Positions 22,889-30,223 of a DNA stretch of 37,850 nucleotides are shown one piece after another. The DNA is taken from positions 1-37,850 of the forward strand of contig CALFYG010000168.1 in NCBI GenBank assembly GCA_937952095.1. Reading direction: 5' to 3'. The stretch comes from an uncultured Micrococcales bacterium. Lineage in GTDB: Bacteria > Actinomycetota > Actinomycetes > S36-B12 > UBA10799. A program made the translations under genes and the position numbers. The notes beneath the pieces are model-generated. The model had not been told where the DNA came from, made no database searches, and saw only the letters and a list, made by a program, of their open reading frames with translations. How positions within the stretch are numbered: position 1 is the stretch's first letter; each line of letters opens with the position of its first letter.

Positions 22889-23850
22889 CCGAAGCCCCAG
22901 TGCTCGTCGAGGTCCGACGGGCGGGGATGGTTGAATCCGTCCATCGCGGCCATGTCGTGATCGTCGATGCCGAGGGGGCCGTTCGGGCGGCGATCGGTGC
23001 TCCGGACGGCGTCATCTACCCACGTTCCGCGGTCAAGCCCCTACAGGCGGCGGCCATGCTTGAGGCGGGCCTGGACCTCACCGGGTCGGATCTGGCACTT
23101 GCGGCGGCCTCACATTCCGGTGAACCGTTCCACGTCGCCGGGGTGCGCGGGGTTCTCGCCGGCGCCGGGCTCGACGAGACCGACCTGCGATGCCCGCCGG
23201 ACCTGCCGTACGGCGAGGAGGCCCGGGTGGCTCACCTCGTAACGGGAGGTGGGCCGCAGCGCATCCTGATGAACTGTTCGGGCAAGCATGCCGCAATGTT
23301 GCGCACCTGTGTGACCAACGACTGGCCGCTGGACTCCTACCTCGACCCGGGCCACCCGTTGCAGGTGCACATCCATCAACGCCTCGCCCAGCGGTCCGGG
23401 GCCGACCCGCAGCCGACCAGCGTGGACGGGTGCGGGGCGCCACTGTGGGGGCTGCCACTGGTCGCACTGGCACGGGCCATGGTCGGGCTGCAGGCCGATG
23501 ATGCGGGCCGACGCGTCGCGGATGCCATGCGCCACTACCCGGAGTTCAGCGGCGGCACGACCCGCGACGTCACGCACCTGATGCGCGGCGTGCCGGGGCT
23601 GGTCGCCAAAGACGGCGCGGAGGCCGTGCAGGCGATGGTGGTGGACTCGCCGGTGGGCCGGTTCGCAGTGGCGCTGAAGATCGAGGACGGTGGTCACCGC
23701 GCCCGCCCGTTGGTCGCGGCCGTGGTGTTGGCGGCCTTGGGTCTGGATTCGCCGGTGATCACTGAGCACGCATCGGCGGCTGTCCTGGGGGGTGGCCACC
23801 CGGTGGGAACGATGTCGGCGGCTGCGGTGCTTGCTGACCTCGCCGTGTGA
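22885..23850 (+). CDS. L-asparaginase II family protein
   Basis: 321 residues from GTG overlapping the previous stop. Thermolabile/Rhizobium-type asparaginase II family, unrelated to E. coli AnsA/AnsB: LVEVRRAGMVESVHRGHVVIVDAEG at the N-terminus, YPRSAVKPLQA, SHSGEP, NCSGKHAAML and DGCGAPLWGLPL, containing the conserved Ser and Lys of this family. It probably converts asparagine to aspartate and ammonia in the cytosol. The link with the anti-sigma factor upstream is co-transcription only. Confidence 0.9.
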   Translation: MTEAPVLVEVRRAGMVESVHRGHVVIVDAEGAVRAAIGAPDGVIYPRSAVKPLQAAAMLEAGLDLTGSDLALAAASHSGEPFHVAGVRGVLAGAGLDETDLRCPPDLPYGEEARVAHLVTGGGPQRILMNCSGKHAAMLRTCVTNDWPLDSYLDPGHPLQVHIHQRLAQRSGADPQPTSVDGCGAPLWGLPLVALARAMVGLQADDAGRRVADAMRHYPEFSGGTTRDVTHLMRGVPGLVAKDGAEAVQAMVVDSPVGRFAVALKIEDGGHRARPLVAAVVLAALGLDSPVITEHASAAVLGGGHPVGTMSAAAVLADLAV

Positions 23851-23882
23851 TCTGCGCCGCATTCACGCGAACTGCTTGCTGA

Positions 23883-23902
23883 GTGCTTGCAATTGCAAGC
23901 AC
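23883..23902. promoter_or_regulatory. Perfect 20-bp palindromic operator
   Basis: GTGCTTGCAATTGCAAGCAC is fully self-complementary, ending 20 bp before the XRE regulator start. Position and symmetry suggest the autoregulatory site of that regulator, controlling it and the HbhA-like gene. Confidence 0.7.
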
Positions 23903-23922
23903 AACGTGTGCACCCTTGATGT

Positions 23923-24336
23923 ATGGCTCGGATCGACATGGCGAGCGTGGGTGAGTACATCCGGGAACAGCGCTCTGCGGCGCAGTTGTCCTTGCGGCAG
24001 CTGTCCCAGGCCACCGGGGTGTCCAACCCCTACCTCAGCCAGGTCGAACGGGGTCTTCGCAAACCCAGCGCCGAGATACTGGCGCAGATTGCGAAGGCAC
24101 TGCAGATCTCCGCAGAGTCCCTGTATGTACGTGCAGGGATCCTCGAGCCCCGGCAAGGGGATCCGTCGGTGACGGCGGCTCTGGCCAGTGACCCGACGCT
24201 GACCGATCGACAGCGTCAGTCGCTCCTGGAGATCTACGCGGCGTTCCAATCCGAGAACGACGCACACCGCGGGACGGACGCGCAGCGTCCGGCTGCCGAA
24301 ACCCGGCGATCCGCACCTTCCCGAAAGGACAACTGA
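23923..24336 (+). CDS. XRE-family transcriptional regulator
   Basis: 137 residues. N-terminal helix-turn-helix (~8-65): GEYIREQRSAAQLSLRQLSQ, then GVSNPYLSQVERGLRKPSA and EILAQIAKALQI. The C-terminal half has a short helical segment DRQRQSLLEIYAAFQ and a charged tail. It matches mycobacterial Rv0474, which also precedes hbhA. The stop overlaps the next ATG (TGATG), so both are one operon. The perfect palindrome just upstream is its likely binding site. Confidence 0.9.
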   Translation: MARIDMASVGEYIREQRSAAQLSLRQLSQATGVSNPYLSQVERGLRKPSAEILAQIAKALQISAESLYVRAGILEPRQGDPSVTAALASDPTLTDRQRQSLLEIYAAFQSENDAHRGTDAQRPAAETRRSAPSRKDN

Positions 24337-24827
24337 TGGCTACCACAGCCAAGACCACCGCGAAGAAGACGCCGGCCAAGAAGGCCCCGGCGAAGACCAC
24401 TGCCAAGAAGGCTCCGGCCAAGAAGGCGACGACCGCCGCCAAGAAGGCCACCACCACCGCCAAGAAGGCCCCGGCCAAGACCACTGCCGCTGTGAAGCCG
24501 GCCGTGACCAAGGCTGAGACCCCCTTCGCGAAGGCCAGCGAGGCCGCCGCGCCGGTGATCGCCAAGGCGACCGAGGCTGCCAAGCCGGCCGTCGACCGTG
24601 CCACCGAGGCCAAGGACCAGTTCGTGGCGCTGCTGCCGTTCGAGCTGCCCAAGTTCGAGCTGCCGTTCGAGCTGCCCAAGATCGAGCTGCCCAGCCTGGC
24701 TGAGGTGCAGGAGCGCGCCGAGCACATCGTCGTGGACCTGCGCGAGCGCTACGAGGCTTCCGCTGCCGACCTGCGCAAGCAGTACGAGACCGCCGTCGAG
24801 AAGGTGCGCGCCACCATCGGCCGGTAA
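24336..24827 (+). CDS. HbhA-like Lys/Ala-rich protein, tail at N-terminus
   Basis: 163 residues. Residues 1-60 are a histone-H1-like tail of AKKAPAKKA-type repeats; ~61-98 is an Ala-rich helix; ~99-119 carries an ELPK repeat (FELPKFELPFELPKIELP); ~120-162 is an amphipathic coiled coil (EVQERAEHIVVDLRERYE). Context (Rv0474-like regulator before, DUF2516 nearby) and the ELPK motif point to mycobacterial HbhA, the heparin-binding adhesin that also affects lipid inclusions. In HbhA the Lys-rich repeats are C-terminal; here they come first. No signal peptide. It could bind DNA, polyphosphate or surface glycans. A strong terminator follows. Confidence 0.8.
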   Translation: MATTAKTTAKKTPAKKAPAKTTAKKAPAKKATTAAKKATTTAKKAPAKTTAAVKPAVTKAETPFAKASEAAAPVIAKATEAAKPAVDRATEAKDQFVALLPFELPKFELPFELPKIELPSLAEVQERAEHIVVDLRERYEASAADLRKQYETAVEKVRATIGR

Positions 24828-24837
24828 CTGCGTCTGA

Positions 24838-24871
24838 CGAAAGGGCCCCCCGGGAACGGGGGGCCCTTTCG
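24838..24871. terminator. Strong terminator hairpin after the HbhA-like gene
   Basis: Perfect 14-bp stem CGAAAGGGCCCCCC / GGGGGGCCCTTTCG with a six-base loop, ending in TTTC. Symmetric A and T runs make it usable from both strands. Confidence 0.9.
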
Positions 24872-24878
24872 CGTGTGC

Positions 24879-25011
24879 GGAACTGGTTGGCGTGACCTCT
24901 CGCCGGACCAGTTCGTGACGCCGGAATCGGTCTAAGAAGTGCATTACGGGCACCGAAACATACCGAAGTGGTTGGGGCACGGCTCATCGCGCGGCACGCC
25001 AACCAGTTCGG
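24879..25011. repeat. Cluster of alternating inverted repeat units
   Basis: GAACTGGTTGGCGTG at 24880-24894 has an exact complement at 24995-25009. Between them lie a second inverted unit (GGACCAGTTCGTGACGCC, 24905-24922) and a direct unit (CCGAAGTGGTTGGGGCAC, 24963-24980), so the order is +, -, +, -, making two adjacent palindromes. It fills the gap between the terminator and the convergent methyltransferase gene. Confidence 0.88.
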
Positions 25012-25023
25012 TACGCCGCAGAC

Positions 25024-25773
25024 TCACCCCACCTGGTCCCATGGGACCGTGAACTCGCCCAGCCGCCACCTGGTCACGCCATCGCGGACGGACCACGGCC
25101 GCTGCAGGGCACCGGCCATGGCGATCCACCGTTGCCGGGCCCCCCATCGGGGCGCCGCATGCCACGCCCGGTCCATGTCGGTCAGTAGGTCGTGGATCCG
25201 GTGTCCGGCAACGTTGTTGTGGATCAGGGCCTTGGGAAGCCGCGCCGCAACCTGACTCGGCTGCTCGAGACCGGCCAGGCGGCAGGAGATCGTCAGCCAC
25301 TGCGGTCCTTCGGTGTCGATGCTGATCATCGTGGTCAGCCGGCCCTTCTCATCGCAGGTGCCGTCCACGAGCCAACCGCCGGGTGCCAGTCGGGAGCGCA
25401 TCATGTCCCACGCCTGCTCGACGTCGGCTCGTGGATACTGCCGCAACACATTGGCGGCGCGGATGAGCAGTGGTCGCCGATCGGTCGGGATCTCGAAACC
25501 GCCGTGGATCGCGGTGATGACGCCGCGGGCCGCGTCAACGCGTGCCCGGTCGATCTCGATCCCGATGATCTCCACGCCCGGGTTCGTTGCTGTGAGGCTG
25601 CGCTGCCACTCGATCGTGGTGGCCGGATGGGCGCCGAAGCCGAGGTCGACGGCCAGGGGGCGGTCGACGGTGCGCAGCTCGCGTGCGGCGAGGTGGGCGA
25701 TCCAGCGGTCGAAGCGCCGCAGCCGGTTGGCGGCCGTCGTGCCCCGCGTGACCTGGCCGACAGCGCGGTTCAT
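25024..25773 (-). CDS. Class I SAM-dependent methyltransferase-like protein
   Basis: 249 residues. Rossmann methyltransferase: motif I LAVDLGFGAHPATTIEW, acidic second strand IIGIEIDRARVDAA, motif near LLIRAANVLRQYP, and LAPGGWLVDGT. The usual GxGxG is GFGAH. Substrate unknown. ATG 25773 overlaps the DUF2516 stop by 4 bases, so the two genes are co-translated; a longer frame upstream overlaps DUF2516 and is rejected. Confidence 0.8.
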   Translation of the reverse strand: MNRAVGQVTRGTTAANRLRRFDRWIAHLAARELRTVDRPLAVDLGFGAHPATTIEWQRSLTATNPGVEIIGIEIDRARVDAARGVITAIHGGFEIPTDRRPLLIRAANVLRQYPRADVEQAWDMMRSRLAPGGWLVDGTCDEKGRLTTMISIDTEGPQWLTISCRLAGLEQPSQVAARLPKALIHNNVAGHRIHDLLTDMDRAWHAAPRWGARQRWIAMAGALQRPWSVRDGVTRWRLGEFTVPWDQVG

Positions 25774-26039
25774 CGACTCCCGGTGATCTCGCGGACCTTC
25801 GGCCGCACGTCCACCAGGTAGAACATGCCCACGATCACGCCGATGATGCCCAAGAAGCTCACGGCTCCGAAGTACACGATCACGGCGGCGGAGATGGCCA
25901 GGAAGATCAGCCACGCCACCTTCGACTGCCTCTCAACGGCAGGAAACGCGGCTGTCGGCCGGCGCACAGCATCGATGAGGGCGAACAGGGTCATACCCAG
26001 GAAGAAGATGTTGACGACCCACGTCACGAGCTCGATCAC
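25770..26039 (-). CDS. DUF2516 membrane protein
   Basis: 89 residues from GTG. Two membrane regions (~5-22 and ~43-75) with the family features NIFFLGMTLFALIDAVRRP and FYLVDVRPKVREITG. The mycobacterial equivalent is Rv0476, directly after hbhA; here it is convergent with the HbhA-like gene, with a methyltransferase between. Function unknown. A TAGGCT -10 box lies six bases upstream of the GTG. Confidence 0.85.
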   Translation of the reverse strand: MIELVTWVVNIFFLGMTLFALIDAVRRPTAAFPAVERQSKVAWLIFLAISAAVIVYFGAVSFLGIIGVIVGMFYLVDVRPKVREITGSR

Positions 26040-26045
26040 GGTTCC

Positions 26046-26051
26046 AGCCTA
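26046..26051 (-). promoter_or_regulatory. -10 box (TAGGCT) of a leaderless promoter
   Basis: Minus-strand TAGGCT, six bases, then GTG of the DUF2516 gene; no Shine-Dalgarno present. Confidence 0.65.
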
Positions 26052-26091
26052 ACCTGTGAAGCGCGGTTCCGCCGTTGGCCCCGCGGGCATG

Positions 26092-26123
26092 AGAAAGGGC
26101 CGGGAGGTTTCCCGGCCCTTTCT
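26092..26123. terminator. Terminator hairpin after the cold-shock gene
   Basis: Perfect 14-bp stem AGAAAGGGCCGGGA / TCCCGGCCCTTTCT with a four-base loop. It lies 14 bp beyond the cold-shock stop and has a T run on the minus strand. Confidence 0.9.
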
Positions 26124-26137
26124 GCTGAGGTCTTCGA

Positions 26138-26350
26138 TCAGGACAACGGCACGACGGTGTCCGCCTGCGCGCCCTTCGGTCCCTGCACGATCGTGAACTC
26201 GACTCGCTGACCCTCCTGAAGCGACTTGTAACCGTCGCTCTGGATGGCGCTCCAGTGGACGAAGACGTCGCCTTCCTGGTCGTCCAGGGAGAGGAAGCCG
26301 TAGCCCTTCTCGGCGTTGAACCACTTCACGGTTCCGCTGACACTGCTCAT
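26138..26350 (-). CDS. Cold-shock protein (CspA family)
   Basis: 70 residues, a single cold-shock domain: GTVKWFNAEKGYGFLSL contains RNP1 (KGYGFL) and DVFVHWSAI contains RNP2. These small beta-barrels bind single-stranded RNA and DNA and melt RNA structure. AAGGAC precedes the ATG by about ten bases, after a leader with no gene. Flanked by its own terminator, so monocistronic. The 126-bp gap to threonine synthase (26351-26476) is the leader/promoter region and holds no gene. Confidence 0.95.
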   Translation of the reverse strand: MSSVSGTVKWFNAEKGYGFLSLDDQEGDVFVHWSAIQSDGYKSLQEGQRVEFTIVQGPKGAQADTVVPLS

Positions 26351-26476
26351 GTGTTGTGTTGTCCTTGCTGTGTTTCTGAATATCCGCTCGGCCGTCGGCC
26401 GGTCGGGATCGCGATGCGATCATCTCTCAGTGTACGCAGATCATGGCCGGTCGTGGGGCTCGACCCGCCATATGGC

Positions 26477-27709
26477 TCACGTGACGGCAGCGCGCACCAG
26501 GTCGACGTCGGGCTTGATCGTGGCTGTGGGAGACGCGAATTCCATGACGGCATCGAGGGTTTTGAGGCCTTCGCCGGTGTTGAGGATCACCGTCTCGGCC
26601 TCCGGGTCCAATGCCCCTTCCTTGAGCAGATGCCGCAGCGTGGCGACCACCACACCCCCGGCGGTCTCCGCGAAGATGCCCTCGGTGCGGGCCAGCAGGC
26701 GGATGCCGTCCACCACGTCGTCGTCGGTGACCGCAGCTATCGCCCCGCCGGTGCGCCGGACGACATCAAGGGCGTAGGGCCCGTCGGCCGGGTTACCGAT
26801 CGCCAGCGATTTGGCGATGGTCGCCGGCTTGACCGGCTTGACGACGTCCCAACCGGCGTCGAAGGCCTGTGCGACCGGTGAGCAGCCGGTCGCCTGCGCG
26901 CCGAACACGCGGTACTCGGTCTCCTCGATCAGTCCGAGCGCGGCGAGCTCGCGCCAGGCCTTGTCCACCTTCGTCAGCAGCGAACCGGAGGCCACCGGTG
27001 CCACGACCTGGGCTGGGGTGCGCCACCCGAGTTGTTCGGCGATCTCGAAGCCCATCGACTTCGAGCCCTCGGCGTAGTAAGGGCGGATGTTGACGTTGAC
27101 GAATCCCCAGGACTGCGAGAAGTCCTCACCGATGATCTCGGAGCACAGCCGGTTGACGTCGTCGTAGTTGCCCTCCACGGCCAGCAGGATGCCGCCGTAT
27201 GTGGCCGTCGTGATGGTCTTGCCCGCCTCGAGGTCGTGGGGGATGACGACCACCGAATCCTGCCCGCCGCGGGCTGCGGCGGCTGCCACGGCGTGCGCGA
27301 GATTGCCGGTCGAGGCGCACGCCAGCGTGGTCAGGCCCAGTGCCCGCGCGGCGGACTGCGCGACGGCGACCACCCGGTCCTTGAAGGAGTGCGTGGGGTT
27401 GCCGGAGTCGTCCTTGACCCACAAGGTCCGCATGCCGAGTTCGGCGGCGAGGTTGTCGGCCTTGTGCAACCGGGTCCAGCCCGGGGCCAGGTTCGGTTCG
27501 TCGGCGGCGGTGGGACGCACCGGGAGCAGGTCCTTGTACCGCCACAGCGAGGTGGGCCCTGACTCGATGTCCGCCCGGGTGACGGCGGGGAAGTCGTAGG
27601 CGACCTCCAGCGGGCCGAAGCACTCCATGCACGCGTACGCCGCGCCGAGGTCATAGGTCGCCGAACACTCCCGACAGGTGAGGCCGGTAGCACTTCCGAG
27701 GTCGATCAT
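26477..27709 (-). CDS. thrC: Threonine synthase
   Basis: 410 residues. PLP-dependent fold type II: N-terminal zinc-ribbon-like CRECSATYDLGAAYACMEC (C12, C15, C27, C30), PLP lysine in NPTHSFKDRV, and ASTGNLAHAVAAAAARGG. It converts O-phosphohomoserine to threonine. The zinc-ribbon N-terminus is typical of one actinobacterial and archaeal branch. ATG 27709 is chosen because GGGAAGGAACC precedes it. No other threonine genes adjoin. Confidence 0.93.
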   Translation of the reverse strand: MIDLGSATGLTCRECSATYDLGAAYACMECFGPLEVAYDFPAVTRADIESGPTSLWRYKDLLPVRPTAADEPNLAPGWTRLHKADNLAAELGMRTLWVKDDSGNPTHSFKDRVVAVAQSAARALGLTTLACASTGNLAHAVAAAAARGGQDSVVVIPHDLEAGKTITTATYGGILLAVEGNYDDVNRLCSEIIGEDFSQSWGFVNVNIRPYYAEGSKSMGFEIAEQLGWRTPAQVVAPVASGSLLTKVDKAWRELAALGLIEETEYRVFGAQATGCSPVAQAFDAGWDVVKPVKPATIAKSLAIGNPADGPYALDVVRRTGGAIAAVTDDDVVDGIRLLARTEGIFAETAGGVVVATLRHLLKEGALDPEAETVILNTGEGLKTLDAVMEFASPTATIKPDVDLVRAAVT

Positions 27710-27872
27710 GGTTCCTTCCCATCTTCCCGTCTGGTACGGCCGGAGTTGGCACCTTCTCCGCGCGATGGCGGGCGGTTGCCGGGGCTTCAACGGGCCGGTC
27801 CCTCTGCCCCTCTGGATGAGGTCAAGGGAATTGTGACACGCTGGTCGGGACCGACCGACCCCTGGGGGGCAC

Positions 27873-28817
27873 GTGACCGAGCACGTTCAGACCTGGCTGG
27901 ACGAGCGCGCATCCACTGCCGACGACTGGCAGTTGCAGGACCTGCTCGCGCGCAAGAACCAGACCGTTGCCGTGGTGCTCCCGGCCCTCAACGAGGCCGC
28001 CACGGTGGGTCAGATCGTGCAGACGATCCACGACGAGTTGTTCGGAACGCTGGTGGACGACCTGGTGGTGCTCGACTCCGGGTCGACCGACGACACCGCG
28101 GCGGTCGCCAAGGCACATGGGGCCCGAGTGGTCGCGCTCGACAGTGTCTTCCCGGGGCTGCCCAGCCTTCGTGGCAAGGGCGAGGCGATGTGGCGGGCCC
28201 TGGCCGCCACCGATGCGGACCTTGTTGTGTTCATCGACGCCGATCTTCGATCCTTCACCGCCTCCTACGTCACCGGACTGCTGGGTCCGTTGCTGACCGA
28301 CCCGGACGTCCACCTCGTCAAGGCCGTCTACGAGCGCCCGTTGGTGGAGGGCGACTCGGTGGTGGCGGCCGGGGGCGGCCGGGTCACCGAACTGGTCGCG
28401 CGGCCCCTGCTCAACCTCTACTGGCCGGAACTCGCCGGTGTGATCCAGCCGTTGGCGGGGGAGTACGCCGCCCGGCGCAGCCTGCTCGAGCGGCTGCCGT
28501 TCCCGGTGGGCTACGGCGTGGAGTTCGCGCTGCTCGTGGACACCGCTGAGTTGCTCGGCGTCGACGCGATCGCGCAGGTCGACCTCGGCGTGCGCATCCA
28601 CCGCCACCATGACGAGCGCAAACTCGGCCTGATGGCTGCCCAGATCATGCAGACCGCGCTGCGCCGGCTGGACCCGCAGTTGCACGCCTCCCGCGCCTCC
28701 GGGCAGGCAGTGGCGCAGTTCAACCGGGTGGGTCACCACTTCGTGGGGACCTGGCATGCGGTTGTCGATGTCGAACGGCCGCCCCTGGCGACCGCACCCG
28801 TCGATCAGTGGGCCTGA
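27873..28817 (+). CDS. gpgS: Glucosyl-3-phosphoglycerate synthase
   Basis: 314 residues from GTG. GT-A enzyme of family GT81: VAVVLPALNEAATVGQIV, VLDSGSTDDTAAVA, FIDADLRSFTA with the metal-binding DxD-like site, and GYGVEFALLVDTAELLG. It transfers glucose to 3-phosphoglycerate, the first step to glucosylglycerate and methylglucose polysaccharides. In M. tuberculosis gpgS (Rv1208) lies close to the glgM/glgC pair; here it is about 8 kb away. The stop overlaps the next ATG (TGATG). Confidence 0.92.
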   Translation: MTEHVQTWLDERASTADDWQLQDLLARKNQTVAVVLPALNEAATVGQIVQTIHDELFGTLVDDLVVLDSGSTDDTAAVAKAHGARVVALDSVFPGLPSLRGKGEAMWRALAATDADLVVFIDADLRSFTASYVTGLLGPLLTDPDVHLVKAVYERPLVEGDSVVAAGGGRVTELVARPLLNLYWPELAGVIQPLAGEYAARRSLLERLPFPVGYGVEFALLVDTAELLGVDAIAQVDLGVRIHRHHDERKLGLMAAQIMQTALRRLDPQLHASRASGQAVAQFNRVGHHFVGTWHAVVDVERPPLATAPVDQWA

Positions 28818-29248
28818 TGGACGCCGTCGTCCTGCTCAACACGATCAACCTCACCTCGGGGGTGGGTTTCCTGCTGGCCGGGGCCGCCGGCTGCACCGTG
28901 CGCCGCCGGGGTCGTTTCTGGGAGGCGACTGGATATGCGTGGCGGCATCCACGTGCCGCGGCATTCACCGTCGGGTCGGTGGTCATCAGCCGGGACCGGT
29001 TGTCCGAGGGGGTCTGGCGCCACGAGGAGTCGCACATCCGCCAGTACGCCGTGCTGGGCCCGGCCTTCTGGCCCGCCTATGCGCTGGCCTGCGGCTGGTC
29101 GTGGCTGCGCACCGGGGACTGGTGGTCGCGCAACGCCTTCGAGCGCAGAGCCGGCCTGTCCGCCGGTGGCTACAGGGAACGGCCGGTCAGGCGGTTCGCG
29201 AGGAGATCGCGGCCCGGCGAGCCTGCCGCTGGCGCTGTAACCGCCTGA
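28817..29248 (+). CDS. Small HExxH (zincin-like) membrane-associated protein
   Basis: 143 residues from ATG 28817, which overlaps the gpgS stop; a GTG at 28808 would add three residues. Hydrophobic N-terminus (~4-26), then W-R-H69-E-E-S-H73-I-R-Q, a second hydrophobic stretch (~78-100) and NAFERRAG with E109. HExxHxxQ followed by NxFE is the metal-ligand set of a small gluzincin-like family. I know no substrate. The 3' end overlaps the convergent DUF3263 gene by 62 bp. Co-translation with gpgS suggests a functional link, not proven. Confidence 0.7.
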   Translation: MDAVVLLNTINLTSGVGFLLAGAAGCTVRRRGRFWEATGYAWRHPRAAAFTVGSVVISRDRLSEGVWRHEESHIRQYAVLGPAFWPAYALACGWSWLRTGDWWSRNAFERRAGLSAGGYRERPVRRFARRSRPGEPAAGAVTA

Positions 29249-29429
29249 CCACCACCGGTTCGGCGCGCAGCGCCTCCGGGTCGTCGAGCAAGGCGTTGAG
29301 GACCTGGTAGTAGCGGGTGGGCGACAAGTGGAACCGCTGCTGGATGGCCTCGTGCTTGGCGCCCTCGAAGCGCCACCACGTCTTCTCGAACTCCAGGATC
29401 GCGCGGTCGCGATCCGACAGGGCGGGCAT
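29187..29429 (-). CDS. DUF3263 protein
   Basis: 80 residues: PALSDRDRAILEFEKTWWRFEGAKHEAI, then FHLSPTRYYQVLNALLD, and a basic tail. This is the actinobacterial DUF3263 family, whose middle looks like a helix-turn-helix, so DNA binding is likely but unproven. ATG 29429 follows CCGGAGG and lies two bases after the K+ channel stop, so the two are co-translated. Confidence 0.85.
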   Translation of the reverse strand: MPALSDRDRAILEFEKTWWRFEGAKHEAIQQRFHLSPTRYYQVLNALLDDPEALRAEPVVVRRLQRQRQARRAAISSRTA

Positions 29430-29431
29430 TG

Positions 29432-30085
29432 CTACACCTCCGGTTCCGGGGTCGCAGGGGTGTCCTGCGCCGGGCTGCTGGCGAACTTCTGAGCCACTGT
29501 GGCAGTGAGTACTGACAAGATGAGGAAGCCGTTGATCATCAGGGTCACCGCGATCACCCGACCCGGCACAGTCACCGGGTACATGTCGCCGTATCCGACC
29601 GTGGAGATGGTCTCGGCGCACCACCACAGGGCGTCCCCGAAACTGACGATCGTGGCACCGGGTGCGTTGCGTTCGACGATCAGCACCGCAACCGACGATC
29701 CCAGGACGACCAGCGTCGTCAGGTAGAGCAGGTACAGCCGCGCGCGCTGCCCGAAGCGCCCCCGCGTGTTCCGCGCCACCTCATACGTGACATGGAAGAT
29801 CAGCAGGATCCGCAGCGGCGGGAACAGCACGCCGATCGCCTGCGGGATGTGGGTCTTGATGAACTGCACACGATCAGGGGCGAGGATCAGCGAGATCACG
29901 TAGTCGGCGAGGAACACCGCCCATGCGATCAGCGTCAGGGCGCGCCCGGTGATGTGGTGCTGCTGTGCGGTCGCGATGTTGGGGTCGAGTACGAGTGCCA
30001 ACCCGATGAGGAACAGCAGGCCGGCCAGGAACAGGGGGTAGCGGGCCAGGCGGCGGTACTTCTGGTAGGTCTGCTCGCTGGCCAT
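29432..30085 (-). CDS. Two-pore-loop-type K+ channel (Kch-like)
   Basis: 217 residues. Four or more membrane segments (~15-33, 45-65, 85-100, 112-130), pore helix ALWWCAETISTVGYGDMYPVT with selectivity filter TVGYGD, then the inner helix VIAVTLMINGFLILSVLTATV and a short Pro-rich tail. No RCK/TrkA-N domain is fused. Moves potassium across the membrane. ATG 30085 preferred; an upstream ATG in frame adds 15 polar residues. Confidence 0.88.
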   Translation of the reverse strand: MASEQTYQKYRRLARYPLFLAGLLFLIGLALVLDPNIATAQQHHITGRALTLIAWAVFLADYVISLILAPDRVQFIKTHIPQAIGVLFPPLRILLIFHVTYEVARNTRGRFGQRARLYLLYLTTLVVLGSSVAVLIVERNAPGATIVSFGDALWWCAETISTVGYGDMYPVTVPGRVIAVTLMINGFLILSVLTATVAQKFASSPAQDTPATPEPEV

Positions 30086-30137
30086 GCCACCAGCATGGAT
30101 GGGATCAGGACGTGTGCGGTGGTGCGACACGGCAGGT

Positions 30138-30193
30138 CGCCTTTTGGTGAAGATGTGACACGTCAGGTGCGGCGATCTTCACCAGAAGATCGC
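30138..30193. repeat. Palindromic repeat, copy 2 of a two-copy family
   Basis: Arms CTTTTGGTGAAGAT (30141-30154) and ATCTTCACCAGAAG (30175-30188) pair at 13 of 14 positions. The whole element, including the centre (GACACGTCAGGTGCG), aligns with the element at 2255-2307. It lies between the divergent K+ channel and EamA genes. A related fragment GCGACACGGCAGG (30124-30136) precedes it. Confidence 0.88.
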
Positions 30194-30223
30194 CGGAACC
30201 GGTCCTGCGGCAGAATCACCAGA

